64,000 nt of DNA from Helicobacter saguini. GTDB lineage: Bacteria; Campylobacterota; Campylobacteria; Campylobacterales; Helicobacteraceae. The position numbers were made by a program, and so were the translations under genes. The notes under the pieces are model-generated. The model had not been told where the DNA came from. It did no database searches and saw nothing but the letters and a program-made list of their open reading frames with translations. The DNA lies in the NCBI RefSeq assembly GCF_000762875.2, contig NZ_JRMP02000001.1, positions 62,001-126,000 on the forward strand, given 5' to 3'. Below, piece after piece: positions 25,050 to 35,258 of this stretch (positions within the stretch are counted from its first letter, which is position 1; every line of letters begins with the position of its first letter).

Positions 25050-28000
25050 ATGAGTTTTTTACGCAATATTTATTGTTTTGTCTTTGTTGGTGTGATATGC
25101 GTTCATAATGTATTTGCTACAAATGGGGGGGGGGAATCTAGATTCTAATGTATTTATAGAACTAACCTCGCCTTGTTGGATAAAAAGGATTCTATAGAAT
25201 CTAATAACCTATCGCCCACCCACCACCCTATTAAAAAGAAAGATTTTATAGAATCTAATTCTCTAAACGCCGCTTACCGCCCTATTAGTGATAAGATTCT
25301 ATCTTTAGCGAATAATAAAACGTCGCAAAATATAGAATCTAATTCGCAAGATTCTAACCTATCGCCCACCCACCACCCTACAAGTGAGAAAGATTCTAAC
25401 ACCACAGATTCTAAAAGCACGACAAAAGATTTTAAAAACGACACAATAGAATCTTACAAACTAAACGCCGTAACCACAACGGCAAATAGCACACTTAAGA
25501 CTTATCAAAGTAGTAGCGGCGTATTAAATAGAGAAATGCTAGAATCTAATCCTAGCGGTAATGGTGATATTACAAGCATTCTTAAAATTTTACCAAATGT
25601 GCAATTTGATAACGCCCAGCTAAAAAGCACCACTCCGGGCGAAATAGACCCTGCTAATATTTCAATTAGCGGCGGCTTATATTATCAAAATAACTTTCAG
25701 CTTGATGGCTTTAATATGAATAATGACTTAGACCCAGCAAACACTAGGGCTTCTGGCTCTGGGGCTTGGAGCTTATATGATTCAGTAACAGGTGGTAAAT
25801 CACAAGGATATAATGTTGATACTTCGCTTTTAGATTCTATAATAGTATTAGATAGTAATATAAGTGCGGCGTATGGCGGATTTAGCGGTGGTGTAATAGA
25901 GGCAAATACAAAAAATGCTAAGAAAAAATTTGCTGCTAATATAAGCTATCAAATAACGCAAGGTGATGCAAGAGTTGGGCAAACAAGTCTTACAAATTAT
26001 CATTTATACTTACCAAATAATGATGAATATTTAGATTTTATAAATTCTACTGATGCAGGAAACCAACCACGATTTATAAAGCATCTTTTTAAATCTAGCT
26101 TTGAATCTAAATTTAGTGAAAATGCTGGAATTATCGCTAGTTTTACCACAACGCAAAGCTTTATCCCGCTAAATGCTTATTCACAAGGTAATCAAATGGA
26201 TTTAACACTAGATTCTAAAGAAAAAACACAAAAACGACAAAGCTATAACTTTTTTATAAAAGGACATTATGATATAGGTGAGAATCTAAGAGTTGAAGGA
26301 AGCTATGGATATATGCCGCAAAATAATGATTATTTTCGTATTAATATAAAAGATTCTGATATTTCTATGCTAAGCGGTGGTCATTTGGCTGGTATCAAAG
26401 TATTTTATGATAATGCTTTGGGAAACCTAACCACACAAACTAATTTTAATCTAACGCAAGGCTCAAGATATAGTGCTGATTATTTAAAAAATTGGATTTT
26501 AAGCACTGATAAAAATTGGAATCCGGGCAGAACAGGAAATGGTAAGCAACAGCAAGAAGGAAGCTATGGAAATGTGGAAACAAAGCAGCTTAGTTTTAAT
26601 ATAAAAGTAATGCAAAATTTTAAAGCTTTAGAATACAGATTCTTAGAATCTAAATTTTTAGCTGGAGTAGAATTTGGATATGTTAATGCGTTTTATGAAA
26701 GAATTAGCGATGCTATATTTGCCGCGGCTGTCCCTGGTGGCTCAACAAACAGGACACTTATGCCATTAGCACAAGGGCAAATATGTAGTGATACAAATTG
26801 GTGTAGCAATGGTATTGTAGATGTAAATGTCTTTACGCAAAATGCCTTAAAAAAAGAATGGGCAAATAATAATGGACAATATTTTAGACATGTAAATATG
26901 CTAAAAGCAGGGAAAATTAATGTAGATAATATTCAAGGTGCATTATTTTTAGAAGATTCTATAAAATTTGACTTAGGACTTAAAGGTGGAGCTATAAATT
27001 CGCGTTTTGGGCTGCGTTTAGATTATGATACATATATGAATAAGGCTACATTTGCTCCACGTTTTTCTATTAATTATGAAGCCCCATGGAATAAAATGCA
27101 AAACGCAAAGAATTTTTCTTCACAACTTACCTTTGGATATAATAGATATTATGGACGTAATCTTTATACCTACGCATTAATGGCTGGCAGAGAAGCTTTG
27201 CAGTGGGACTTAATACGAAATGCTGAAACTACAAGCTGGCAAAATGCTGAGATACAAACACAAACTAAGATTACAACTGATTTTAAACAACTAAAAGTGC
27301 CATATAGTGATGAACTAATGGGTGGGATAATGCAAAGATTCTATATGTTTGATATTAGCCTTAAATATATACATAGATTTGGTAGAGATGAAGTGGTAGG
27401 GACTTGTTTAGAGCGAAATGCAAATAATACTTGCTTATATAGGGGCTATGATAATCATGGGAAAAGTGATAGCGGCGTGCTAACTTTAAGCATTTCTAAT
27501 GCTAGAGAAATTGATACTTTTGGTATTAAACATTTTTATTTACTAGCTTATGATTATACAAATGTAAAAAGAAATTATACAGATTATACAGAAAGTCTAG
27601 CAGGTAGCAGTGTAAATGATGAATATATAAGCTATAATGGGAATCTTATGCGATATAGTGAGCGTCCAGCGGATAATTTTATGAGACCACAGACATTTAG
27701 ATTCTCTAGCATACATAGATTCAAAGTATGGAAAATCAATTTGACTTTAAGTAACTTTTTTAGATTTAGAAGTAGTTATGAGGCTATGATAAGCGATTTA
27801 TATCATAAAGATAGCTTTGTGATTGATGGTGCTTTAACAGAAGTAACAACATATAGATTATATAATGTTCCTGCTAGTTTTAATTGGGATATGCGTTTTG
27901 GCTTTGATATAGATATATTTAAGGGAAATACTTTATATGTAAATCTTGATATTTTTAATGTTACAGATAGACGAAATATAGCATTGGCAAATCTTAATGT

Positions 28001-28085
28001 GTCATACTCAAGTGGTGCATTGCAAGCCGTGCCTGTGTATGAAGTAGGTAGGTCATATTGGCTACAAGTAGGCTATAAGTTTTAG
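25050..28085 (+). pseudogene. TonB-dependent receptor, phase tract and frame lesion, OFF
   Basis: ATG 25050 opens a signal peptide (IYCFVFVGVICVHNVFA) and runs into 10 G (25125-25134), then stops at 25146. The long body (to 28085) is a receptor of about 970 residues: a repeat-rich N-terminal stretch (DSIESN, LSPTHHP), a plug with ISGGLYYQNNFQLDGFNMNN and AAYGGFSGGVIEA, then a 22-strand-type barrel ending in YWLQVGYKF. Nine G restores the frame only until a stop near 25186, because TAGAACTAAC at 25156-25165 lacks one T compared with the usual TAGAATCTAAC; restoring that T would join everything. The ligand is unknown (iron or another chelate by family). Confidence 0.8.
25125..25134 (+). repeat. 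Poly-G tract (10 G) after a signal peptide
   Basis: Ten G immediately after the predicted signal peptide of the TonB receptor, followed by AATCTAGATTCTAA. None of the three frames reaches the body without also repairing the missing T about 25 bases downstream. Confidence 0.88.
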
Positions 28086-28245
28086 AATCTAGATTCTAAC
28101 ATTTATGCAAATTCACAAAACACATAAAGTATTCTTTAGTAATTATATCCTTACATTAAAGTCTATAGATTCTAATATTCATTTGACATTATTATCCTTT
28201 TTTAGTATAATCATTTTTGTTTATAATCTTTTATAAAGGAAAGTA

Positions 28246-28773
28246 ATGAAAAAAGATTCTAAAGATTTAACGCAAAAAATACAAATTATAGAATCTAAAA
28301 AGCAAGATTCTAAAGATTCTAAAAAACGTAAAAAAATAGATTTTTATAGTCGTTGTGGATTTTTATGTAAAAAATTAAGTGACTATATTTCTAATGAATT
28401 TAATAAAAAGTTAGAATATTTAGAACTTTCACATATAGACTGCGTAATTTTATGGCTTTGTCTTAAAGATAAATTTAATCAATTAGAACTCTCACAAATG
28501 CTATCTTTCACGCAAATGCCAACTGATAAAAATCAAATACGAGAAAAAATCGACAAACTAGAAGCAAAAAAGCTAATAAAACGCGTCCAAAATCCGCAAA
28601 ATAGGCGTGAAAACAACATCATTTTAACCAAAAAAGGCAAAGAAATCGCACTAAAAACTTATGAAATAATGGGCGAATTACACAGCGAAATCTTTTTGCA
28701 AATCTTAAGTGATAGCGAATATGAAACCCTGCACACACTGCTATACAAGGCAGTAAAAGGGCTTAATTTGTAG
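28246..28773 (+). CDS. MarR-family transcriptional regulator
   Basis: 175 residues: an octamer-derived N-terminal extension (KKDSKDLTQKIQIIESKKQD) of about 28 residues, then a winged helix-turn-helix with LSQMLSFTQMPTDKNQIREK, DKLEAKKLIKRV and the wing NPQNRRENNIILTKKGKEIA, followed by the dimer helices. MarR proteins repress nearby genes in response to small ligands. Target candidates are the TonB receptor upstream and yceI downstream. Ribosome site AAAGGAAAG; TATAAT-like TAGTATAATC lies about 55 bases before the start. Confidence 0.85.
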   Translation: MKKDSKDLTQKIQIIESKKQDSKDSKKRKKIDFYSRCGFLCKKLSDYISNEFNKKLEYLELSHIDCVILWLCLKDKFNQLELSQMLSFTQMPTDKNQIREKIDKLEAKKLIKRVQNPQNRRENNIILTKKGKEIALKTYEIMGELHSEIFLQILSDSEYETLHTLLYKAVKGLNL

Positions 28774-28859
28774 CAATTTTGATTTTAAATTATCATCTTA
28801 ATGCTTAAAATATGATACTTTAGAATCTAGATTCTAAAACTCAAAACAAAGGATAAAAA

Positions 28860-29465
28860 ATGAAAAAAATTGTTGGTATTTTGGCGGTAATTTTGGTGTT
28901 TGGATTTGGCGGGATTGCTCTTAGTGGCAGCTCTTTAAAGAAGCTTGATAAGTCGCAAAATGCGGTATTTACGCTAGATTCTAAGCTACTAGATTCTAAT
29001 ATGCAGGGCAAAATGTATAAAATAAAAAAAGATTCTATCATCGCATTTAGCACGAAAAAGTTTGGCTTTGTTGGCGTGGATGGAATCTTTCGGCGTTTTG
29101 GCGGGCTTTTGATGCTAAGTGAGAGTGGCGAAATCTTGCAGCTAGTGGGCGAAATAGCCATCGACTCGGTATTTAGCGATAGTGATGGGCGTGATAAACA
29201 TTTGCTAAATAGCGATTATTTTGATAGTGAAAAGTTTCCGCGTGGCAGTTTTAAAATGAGAAGTTTTAACGCCGAAAATGCCGAGCTTAAGGGCATTCTA
29301 ACGCTTCATGGTATTAGCCGCGAGATTGTGTTTAAAAGCAATTTAGATTCTAAAAATCTAACTTTGAATCTAGAAAGTCAAATCAACATCAAGGATTTTA
29401 ATATGAAAGGCAGCAGCATGAGTAGCGACAAAGTGAAAATCATTATAGAGACAAAATGGGAATAG
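28860..29465 (+). CDS. YceI-like lipocalin-fold protein
   Basis: 201 residues with an N-terminal hydrophobic signal (IVGILAVILVFGFGGIAL), then the YceI pattern: STKKFGFVGVDGIF, a strand ending VGEIAIDSVFSDSDGRDKHL, DSEKFPRGSFKMRS and GILTLHGISREIVFKSN. YceI proteins bind polyisoprenoid or other hydrophobic ligands in the periplasm and may respond to acid or stress. It has a few octamer-derived residues (TLDSKLLDSN, SNLDSKNLTLN). Ribosome site AAAGGAT. Confidence 0.85.
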   Translation: MKKIVGILAVILVFGFGGIALSGSSLKKLDKSQNAVFTLDSKLLDSNMQGKMYKIKKDSIIAFSTKKFGFVGVDGIFRRFGGLLMLSESGEILQLVGEIAIDSVFSDSDGRDKHLLNSDYFDSEKFPRGSFKMRSFNAENAELKGILTLHGISREIVFKSNLDSKNLTLNLESQINIKDFNMKGSSMSSDKVKIIIETKWE

Positions 29466-29488
29466 CGTGGTATTATTCTCACAAGTAA

Positions 29489-29959
29489 AATCCATTTTAT
29501 GAATACTATGATGAGATTCTAAAAATATGCCAAGAATACGATGTTTCGTTAAGCTTAGGCGATTCATTACGCCCTGTATGTGCGGCGTGGAAAGGCGTGG
29601 CAATGCTTTGCTATGTCACGCCAAAAGAGCACCTTGGATTACCTAACGCAAATGACGTGCGTGAGGGAATTATCGCGTATAAAATCGCCGCACACGCCGC
29701 AGATATAGCACGTGGGAGAGTGGGCGCCAGGGTGCAAGATGATTTGATGAGTGATGCAAGGTATGCGTTTGACTGGAATAAGCAGTTTGAGTTGGCATTA
29801 GATGGCGATAGAGCGCGTGAATTTCACGATGAGAGCCTGCCACAAGAAGTATTCAAAGACGCCGAGTTCTGCTCGATGTGCGGACCAAAATTCTGCAGTT
29901 ACAAAATCACACAAGAAATCTTCAAAAACTACAAAGAAGAAGAATACACCACGAAATAA
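29489..29959 (+). pseudogene. thiC: thiC remnant
   Basis: Only pieces of phosphomethylpyrimidine synthase remain. [14 protein letters not shown] (29534-29575) is followed almost directly by [20 protein letters not shown] (from 29600), skipping about 90 residues that belong between them. The C-terminal part is intact, including the iron-sulfur motif CSMCGPKFC near the end. The first two thirds of the gene are missing and a TAA lies at 29486. ThiC makes the pyrimidine of thiamine, so this locus cannot; a complete copy may exist elsewhere. Confidence 0.85.
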
Positions 29960-30328
29960 GATTCTATAGAATTATAGAATCTAAAATTAGATTCTAATGA
30001 ATAGTAAAAAGTTAAAATAAGATTCTAAAATCTTATAGAATCTAAAAAGCGAAATGTTGGGAATATGAATCTAAAACAGAATTTAGATTCTAAAGATTTT
30101 ATAAATTTATAGAATCTTTAAGCAAAAGCGTGGTTAGAATCTTAAAGCCACAAAAGATTCTATAAAGCAATAAATAAATTCTAAAACAAGATTCTAAGAG
30201 AGTTATAGAATCTAGATTCTAACGATTCTTTAAATTTATAGAATCTAAAAGGGGGGATTCTATAAAATCATAGAATCTAAGCTATACAAAAGATTCTATA
30301 AAACGATTAATAGAATCTAAAGGGGGGA
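29960..30328. repeat. Octamer repeat desert without genes
   Basis: I count 18 GATTCT/AGAATC cores in about 360 bases, in both orientations, some as the palindrome TAGAATCTAGATTCTA. Runs of six G occur at 30251 and 30323. No ORF, promoter or RNA is convincing. It separates the thiC remnant from the flgE 3' end. Confidence 0.8.
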
Positions 30329-32485
30329 TTATTGCTTTAAGCTCAAAAGTGTGTTTAGAATCTGGTCGCTTGTAGTGATGGCTTTTGAGTTTGCTTGGAA
30401 GCCTCTTTGCACTACGATTAGCTGTGTTAGGGCGCGGGATAAATCGACGTTAGACATTTCTAGCTTTGAGCCGCTTACGCCACCTCTTCGCCCTGTATTT
30501 GCCGCACCAACTATTGGCTCGCCGCTGTTACCTGTTTCACTAAAGATATTATTACCCTCAGCTTGCAAACCTGCGGAGTTAGCAAAGTTAGCAAGACCAA
30601 CTTGCGCTAGTGCTAGTGTTTTACCATTACTAAATGCGCCAAGCAATGCACCATTAGAGTCAAATCGCACATCCATTAAGTCCCCAGCGTTATAGCCATT
30701 TTGCGCGATATTGTATGTCTCGCTTCGTTTATCCACGCTAGTTAGACCATCAAAGGTTTTATTTTTACCAAAGCTTAGCTCTAGTCTCTGCGGAGATTCA
30801 CTACCATTTTTTGGGTCAAATTGTAAAATAGGTGGATTCATCCCGCCTAAACTACCATCGTTATTAAAGCTAACGCGTCCGCCCTCAAAGACATTTGGCA
30901 TATCCGCACTTCCGCCGATAAATTGCGCTGGTTCAGGCACGATTGCTCTAAATGTCCATTCTTTATTACCACTTTTGGTAAATTCAAATCTAATAGTGTG
31001 CTTACTACCAAGGCTATCAAACATATCAATACTTGTCGCATGTCTTGCGTGAGTGATTTTCGCACTTGCAGTGCTAGCCCCGCCTTCAATTAGTGATGCT
31101 GTATTCATAGCTCTCATCGTATCACGCAAAAGGATATTGCTTGAAACCTTATCGCTACTATACGCACTAGCGGTAATTTGCAAGTTTTCAGTCACGCCAT
31201 TATCATCGTCTTTATTCACCATTTCAAACATACCATAGCGATTTAGCGTTACACTAACGGTTGCTGTGCTTTCTTTATATTCTTTACCCGGGCTTTTTAT
31301 CATATTTGCATCATATTGCATTAACGCACGCAAATCTTCAGTCGTTTTAAACTGCCCTGTGGTAGAATCTGGGTCTTGGCTTTGCGTATATCGATAGCGG
31401 AAAGCGGTAATATCTTTATCGCCTTCTACAAAGTTAGCAAAAGCGCCTGTCCCACTTTTTGTAATTACGATATTTTTCGTATTTACATCGCCATCCATTT
31501 CATTTCTATTTTCAAGTCTTATTTGACCATTATCTACATAAGCTTCAATACCTGTCTTATCTCGCACCGCATTTACCGCAGATACCGCCGCTGATAGTGT
31601 GCTAGTGCCACTTAAGCCTGAGTCGTTAGTAAAGCTAACTTTTTGCCCATTAATAAATACTATGCTAGGCTCTTTAGTCGCTACTACCGTATTTACAAGG
31701 CGAGAAGTGCGATAGCTCATCCAAAAGCCTTGATTTTCACTTAGCGTAAAAGAGTCACCATCACCATTAAATAACGCACCCATATCTTCTGCTAACTGAG
31801 TAAGATTCCCTTTAGAATCATACTTTGGACTTACGCCATCTGATGCAGTATAAGTCGTAGAATCTAAAGCCGAAACATTGCTAATATCTTCTACATGTCG
31901 TCCAGCACTTAAATTCGCACGAAGTGTTACTTTACTAGTAGGTCGCGCAGGCATAACCATACCTGGGTCTACTTGTATAGATTCTAATGGACCTGTGTTA
32001 TCCACTTTAAAAAACTCATTATCAGTCATCATAGAGCCAGAGCCTTGGTCTAGTGGGGGGCGATTCCACCCTTGCACTACATAGCCACCATTCGTAACAA
32101 GATTGCCCTTAGCGTCAAACAAAAACTCACCATCACGTGTATAGTTTTTAGTCTCGCCCCTATCGCGGCTAATAATGAAAAATCCATCACCCTCAATAGC
32201 TAAGTCAGTCTTAACATCTGTATTTTGCGTATTACCTTGAGAAAACACTTTTGTAGTAGCGTTAATCCCAACACCCATACCGACTGAAAAGTCGTTTTGC
32301 CCGCCTAATCCATTTTTATAAGGCGAAGTCGCTATTTGCTTTACTTGTGAGAGCATATCCACGAAAGACGCACGAGAATATTTGAAACCTACCGTATTAA
32401 CATTTGCTATGTTATTAGATTCTACATCTAATGCTACTTGGTGAGCTTGTAAGCCACTCACACCTGACCATAATGACCTTAGCAT
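30329..32485 (-). CDS. flgE: Flagellar hook protein FlgE
   Basis: 718 residues from ATG 32485 (AAAAGGA five bases upstream), the same length as H. pylori FlgE. The N-terminal rod-type motif (MLRSLWSGVSGLQAHQVALD, then SNNIANVNTVGFKYSR) and the C-terminal partner (DLSRALTQLIVVQRGFQANS, then TSDQILNTLLSL) form the D0 coiled core. The middle forms the outer hook domains. It is preceded by a sigma-54 promoter, as expected for hook genes in Helicobacter. Only isolated Asp-Ser or Glu-Ser codon pairs occur; the gene is free of insertion blocks. Confidence 0.97.
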   Translation of the reverse strand: MLRSLWSGVSGLQAHQVALDVESNNIANVNTVGFKYSRASFVDMLSQVKQIATSPYKNGLGGQNDFSVGMGVGINATTKVFSQGNTQNTDVKTDLAIEGDGFFIISRDRGETKNYTRDGEFLFDAKGNLVTNGGYVVQGWNRPPLDQGSGSMMTDNEFFKVDNTGPLESIQVDPGMVMPARPTSKVTLRANLSAGRHVEDISNVSALDSTTYTASDGVSPKYDSKGNLTQLAEDMGALFNGDGDSFTLSENQGFWMSYRTSRLVNTVVATKEPSIVFINGQKVSFTNDSGLSGTSTLSAAVSAVNAVRDKTGIEAYVDNGQIRLENRNEMDGDVNTKNIVITKSGTGAFANFVEGDKDITAFRYRYTQSQDPDSTTGQFKTTEDLRALMQYDANMIKSPGKEYKESTATVSVTLNRYGMFEMVNKDDDNGVTENLQITASAYSSDKVSSNILLRDTMRAMNTASLIEGGASTASAKITHARHATSIDMFDSLGSKHTIRFEFTKSGNKEWTFRAIVPEPAQFIGGSADMPNVFEGGRVSFNNDGSLGGMNPPILQFDPKNGSESPQRLELSFGKNKTFDGLTSVDKRSETYNIAQNGYNAGDLMDVRFDSNGALLGAFSNGKTLALAQVGLANFANSAGLQAEGNNIFSETGNSGEPIVGAANTGRRGGVSGSKLEMSNVDLSRALTQLIVVQRGFQANSKAITTSDQILNTLLSLKQ

Positions 32486-32522
32486 GCACATCCTTTTAAA
32501 TAAATTATTAAACTCGTTAAAA

Positions 32523-32536
32523 GCAAAAGTGATTCC
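32523..32536 (-). promoter_or_regulatory. Sigma-54 promoter of flgE
   Basis: On the minus strand TTGGAATCACTTTTGCTTT has GG and GC separated by exactly ten bases, with the TTGC element, 38 bases before the flgE start. This is the -24/-12 class driven by RpoN and FlgR. Confidence 0.75.
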
Positions 32537-32627
32537 AAAGTAATGGTTGTGATGCATAAATTTAGATTCTGTAATTTGTGAAATTTTTGGTATTATTTTG
32601 GTTTAGTTTTGATTTTAAGGTGTGGTT

Positions 32628-34258
32628 TTGGATTCTAAAAAGGTGGTTTTGGTTACCGGTGGGGCGGGCTTTATTGGTTCGCATACAAATGCGCTTTTGA
32701 ATGCTTTGGGTTACCACACGCTCGTGCTTGATAATCTTATCTATGGGCATAAAGAGGCTTTAAACTTTTCCTTAAATGATGATATAGAATCTGCTTTGCA
32801 AAATAATGATAAAAAAGATTCTATAAATTTAGGACAGAATATGGAATCTGCGAAAAAAGATTCTATAAATTCAACAAAAAACGCACAAAATAAATCTAAA
32901 AATATAGAATCTGCAAAGAAAGATTCTAAACAAAATACAGAATCTAAGAATAACAAAATTTCGCAGGGTAGTTTTTCTGCTTCTTATTCCTTGCCCCGCC
33001 CTTGTCCACCCATTGAAAAATTAAGCGAAAATGACTATGCAAAAATTAAAATAGATTCTAAAAATATGGAATCTATTGATTTTTCTACGCTTGATAATTT
33101 ACTAAGATTTGTTAATAATGAGAATGTAGTGATTACCCCCCCCCCCCGTATCATAGTTTAGATTCTAAAAATGCGTTTAAGGATTCTAAAAATATAGAAT
33201 CCAACTCCCAAGATTCTAAAAATAAAATTTCGCCCTTTGAATCTGCTCTAGATTCAAAGTCCCACCCTTGCCCACCCATTGAAAATTTAGAGCAGATTCA
33301 AAGGGCGAAATTCCACAACAAAGAAACCAAAAATATAGAATCTAATTTGCAAGATTCTAACAATAAAAAAATAAAAACCCTTATAAATGCCTTGAATAAT
33401 GCGTATAAAAAAACTAGTTTCATTAAAGGCGATTTGAGTGATACTGCGTTATTAGACAAGATTTTCACACAATATAATATCATTGCGGTTATCCATTTTG
33501 CCGCGTTTGCCTATGTTGGCGAGAGCGTGAGTAATCCTGCCAAATACTACAAAAATAACATTGCAAATACGCAAAATCTGCTAGATTCTATGCTAAAAAA
33601 TGGCTGTAAAAATATCATTTTTTCTAGCACGTGTGCGACTTATGGCGTGCCAAAACGCCTTCCCATTACAGAATCTGCCGCCCAAAAGCCCATAAATCCT
33701 TATGGCTACACAAAGCTAGTGATTGAAAATATGCTAAAGGACTACGCACACGCATACGATTTAAAGTATGTGGCACTGCGATATTTCAATGCTGCGGGGG
33801 CGTCCGCGTTGTTTAATATCGGCGAGAGCCACAATCCTGAAACGCACGCCATTCCGCTTATTATCGCTACTGCGTTAGGCAAAAGGGCTGAGTTTAGCGT
33901 CTTTGGCGATGATTATGATACTTTTGATGGTAGCTGTGTGCGCGATTATATCCATGTGGATGATTTGGGACGTGCGCATATTTTGGCACTGCAATACTTG
34001 CTAAATGGCGGAACTAGCGAAGTTTTTAATCTTGGGAATAATCAGGGCTTTTCGGTTTTTCAGATTCTAAAAGCGTGTGAAAAACTTATTAATTCTAAAA
34101 TAAATTATAGAATCTGCCCACGCCGAGATGGCGACCCAGCCGCACTAATCGGCTCAAACAAAAAGGCAGCTAAGATTTTAGGCTTTAATTGCATTTTTGA
34201 AAATATAGAATCTATTTTGGCTTCCGCATTAAAATGGCATAAAAATGCAAGGTATTAG
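32628..34258 (+). CDS. galE: Phase-variable UDP-glucose 4-epimerase, OFF
   Basis: The N-terminal Rossmann motif VVLVTGGAGFIGSHT and LVLDNLIYGHKEAL are followed by a repeat block and 12 C (33136-33147), after which the frame stops at 33159. The rest continues in another frame, open from 33149 to 34258: FIKGDLSDTALLDKIF, VIHFAAFAYVGESV, FSSTCATYG, the catalytic YGYTK, RYFNAAGA and RDYIHVDDL. Thirteen or 10 C would give about 543 residues against roughly 340 usual, with some 180 inserted residues. GalE makes UDP-galactose for LPS and glycans. The start is TTG 32628 (AAGG seven bases upstream); GTG 32622 is an alternative. Confidence 0.85.
32955..33046. repeat. Decayed palindromic element (in galE)
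   Basis: TTTCGCAGGGTAGTTTTTCT and the later AAAATGACTATGCAAAAAT are only partly complementary around TTGCCCCGCCCTTGTCCACCC. It looks like an old copy of the approximately 90-bp element. Confidence 0.5.
33136..33147 (+). repeat. Poly-C tract (12 C), phase switch in galE
   Basis: Twelve C in the inserted block of galE. Read on the other strand it is poly-G followed by TAATCAC, the same GTAA flank as other tracts, so the cassette is inverted here. One more C, or two fewer, joins the frames. Confidence 0.88.
33225..33313. repeat. Palindromic coding element, copy 6 (in galE)
   Basis: The arm at 33225-33250 (AAATTTCGCCCTTTGAATCT...) pairs with 33288-33313 at 25 of 26 positions. The core CCCACCCTTGCCCACCC is a G-quadruplex motif on the minus strand. 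Confidence 0.88.
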
Positions 34259-34259
34259 T

Positions 34260-35258
34260 ATGGATTCTAAAAGCAATTTTATGGATGATACAAATGTTGC
34301 ATCCAAGAAAGATTCCGCAAATAGCGATATTCTTAAGGATTCTAAAAATATAGAATCTAAGCCCTACAAAAAGCATATTTTGCAATTTAGCGGATATTTT
34401 CTTGTGGCATTAATCGCGGTTAGTGTGAATATTATTTCGCGCATTTTATTAAATTTTTATTTTAGCTTTTCGCTTAGCGTGATTGTGGCGTATATTTTAG
34501 GGCATTTTGTGAATTTTTATCTTAGCAATCGCTTTATTTTTAAGGCTGATTCTATGGATGGCACAAATGTTACATCCAAAGAAAATATAGAATCTAAAAA
34601 AAATTTGCAAGGTAAAATTTCTCTTAGATTCCAAAGTCCCGCCCATTCCAACCCTTCAAAATATAAGAAAAATTTTACCTTGCAAATTTTCACTAAAAAC
34701 ACATTAAAAAAATTCCTTAAATTTAGCCTTGTGGCAAGTGTCGGCTTATGTGTGGCATTTGTTGTAAGTGTATTTAGCCTTAAGATTTTGCAAAATATTT
34801 TTACAAATTTTAGTAAAGAAATAATTGAATTTATCGCACACATTTGTGGCATAGGGGCTAGTTTTATCTTTAACTTTTTAGGACATAAGTTTTTTAGTTT
34901 TAAAGATTCTATGGAAGTAACAAATGTTATATCCAAGAAAGACTCCGCAAATAGCGATATTTTTAAGGATTCTAAAAATATAGAATCTAAAAACGCTTAC
35001 TCCCCCTCCCTTGCGGAGGGGGCTGGGGGGTGGGTAAAAAACTCTAATAAAACAGAAAACGAAAATATACAAAAAGATTCTATAAATCTAGATTATAAAA
35101 AAGATAACATCCACCTACAAAATAACGCACAAATACCCACCCCCCTAACCCCCCTCCGCAAGGGAGGGGGGAATCCCACTCACAACAAAGTTTCTAGTCT
35201 AAAAGATTCTAAAAACCTATCGCCCACAAAATCTATCAACCAAAAGGAGCAACAATGA
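34260..35258 (+). CDS. GtrA-like four-helix membrane protein with repeat insertions
   Basis: 332 residues from ATG 34260 (AAGG eight bases upstream). Helices at about 40-60 and 65-85 (YFLVALIAVSVNIISRILL, ILGHFVNFYLSNRFIFK) form the first half of a GtrA domain and two more (about 155-210, HICGIGASFIFNFLGHKFFSF) the second half. Between them lie EVTNVTSK-type units and a 90-bp palindrome; the tail is repeats with SPSLAEGAGGW and PTPLTPLRKGGG cores. GtrA proteins help flip or stabilise polyprenyl-linked sugars. Neighbours: galE just upstream and an oxidoreductase overlapping by 4 bases. Confidence 0.78.
   Translation: MDSKSNFMDDTNVASKKDSANSDILKDSKNIESKPYKKHILQFSGYFLVALIAVSVNIISRILLNFYFSFSLSVIVAYILGHFVNFYLSNRFIFKADSMDGTNVTSKENIESKKNLQGKISLRFQSPAHSNPSKYKKNFTLQIFTKNTLKKFLKFSLVASVGLCVAFVVSVFSLKILQNIFTNFSKEIIEFIAHICGIGASFIFNFLGHKFFSFKDSMEVTNVISKKDSANSDIFKDSKNIESKNAYSPSLAEGAGGWVKNSNKTENENIQKDSINLDYKKDNIHLQNNAQIPTPLTPLRKGGGNPTHNKVSSLKDSKNLSPTKSINQKEQQ
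34600..34690. repeat. Palindromic coding element, copy 7 (in GtrA-like gene)
   Basis: The arm at 34600-34626 (AAAATTTGCAAGGTAAAATT...) pairs with the region ending at 34690 at 26 of 27 positions. The core is CCCGCCCATTCCAACCC. Confidence 0.87.
34999..35035. repeat. G-rich core, LAEGAGGW reading
   Basis: CTCCCCCTCCCTTGCGGAGG followed by GGGCTGGGGGGTGGGT. An inverted relative (CACCCCCCTAACCCCCCTCC) lies at 35142-35161, so the two can pair. Both are translated in frame in the tail of the GtrA-like protein. Confidence 0.8.

Noticed and set aside
25173-28085. TonB receptor as an intact gene starting at TTG 25173
   Set aside because: No ribosome site and no signal peptide there; a good start with signal peptide is at 25050.
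33347-34258. Separate epimerase gene starting at TTG 33347
   Set aside because: It lacks the NAD-binding N-terminal half and a ribosome site, and the frame is open back to the poly-C tract, so it is the second half of galE.
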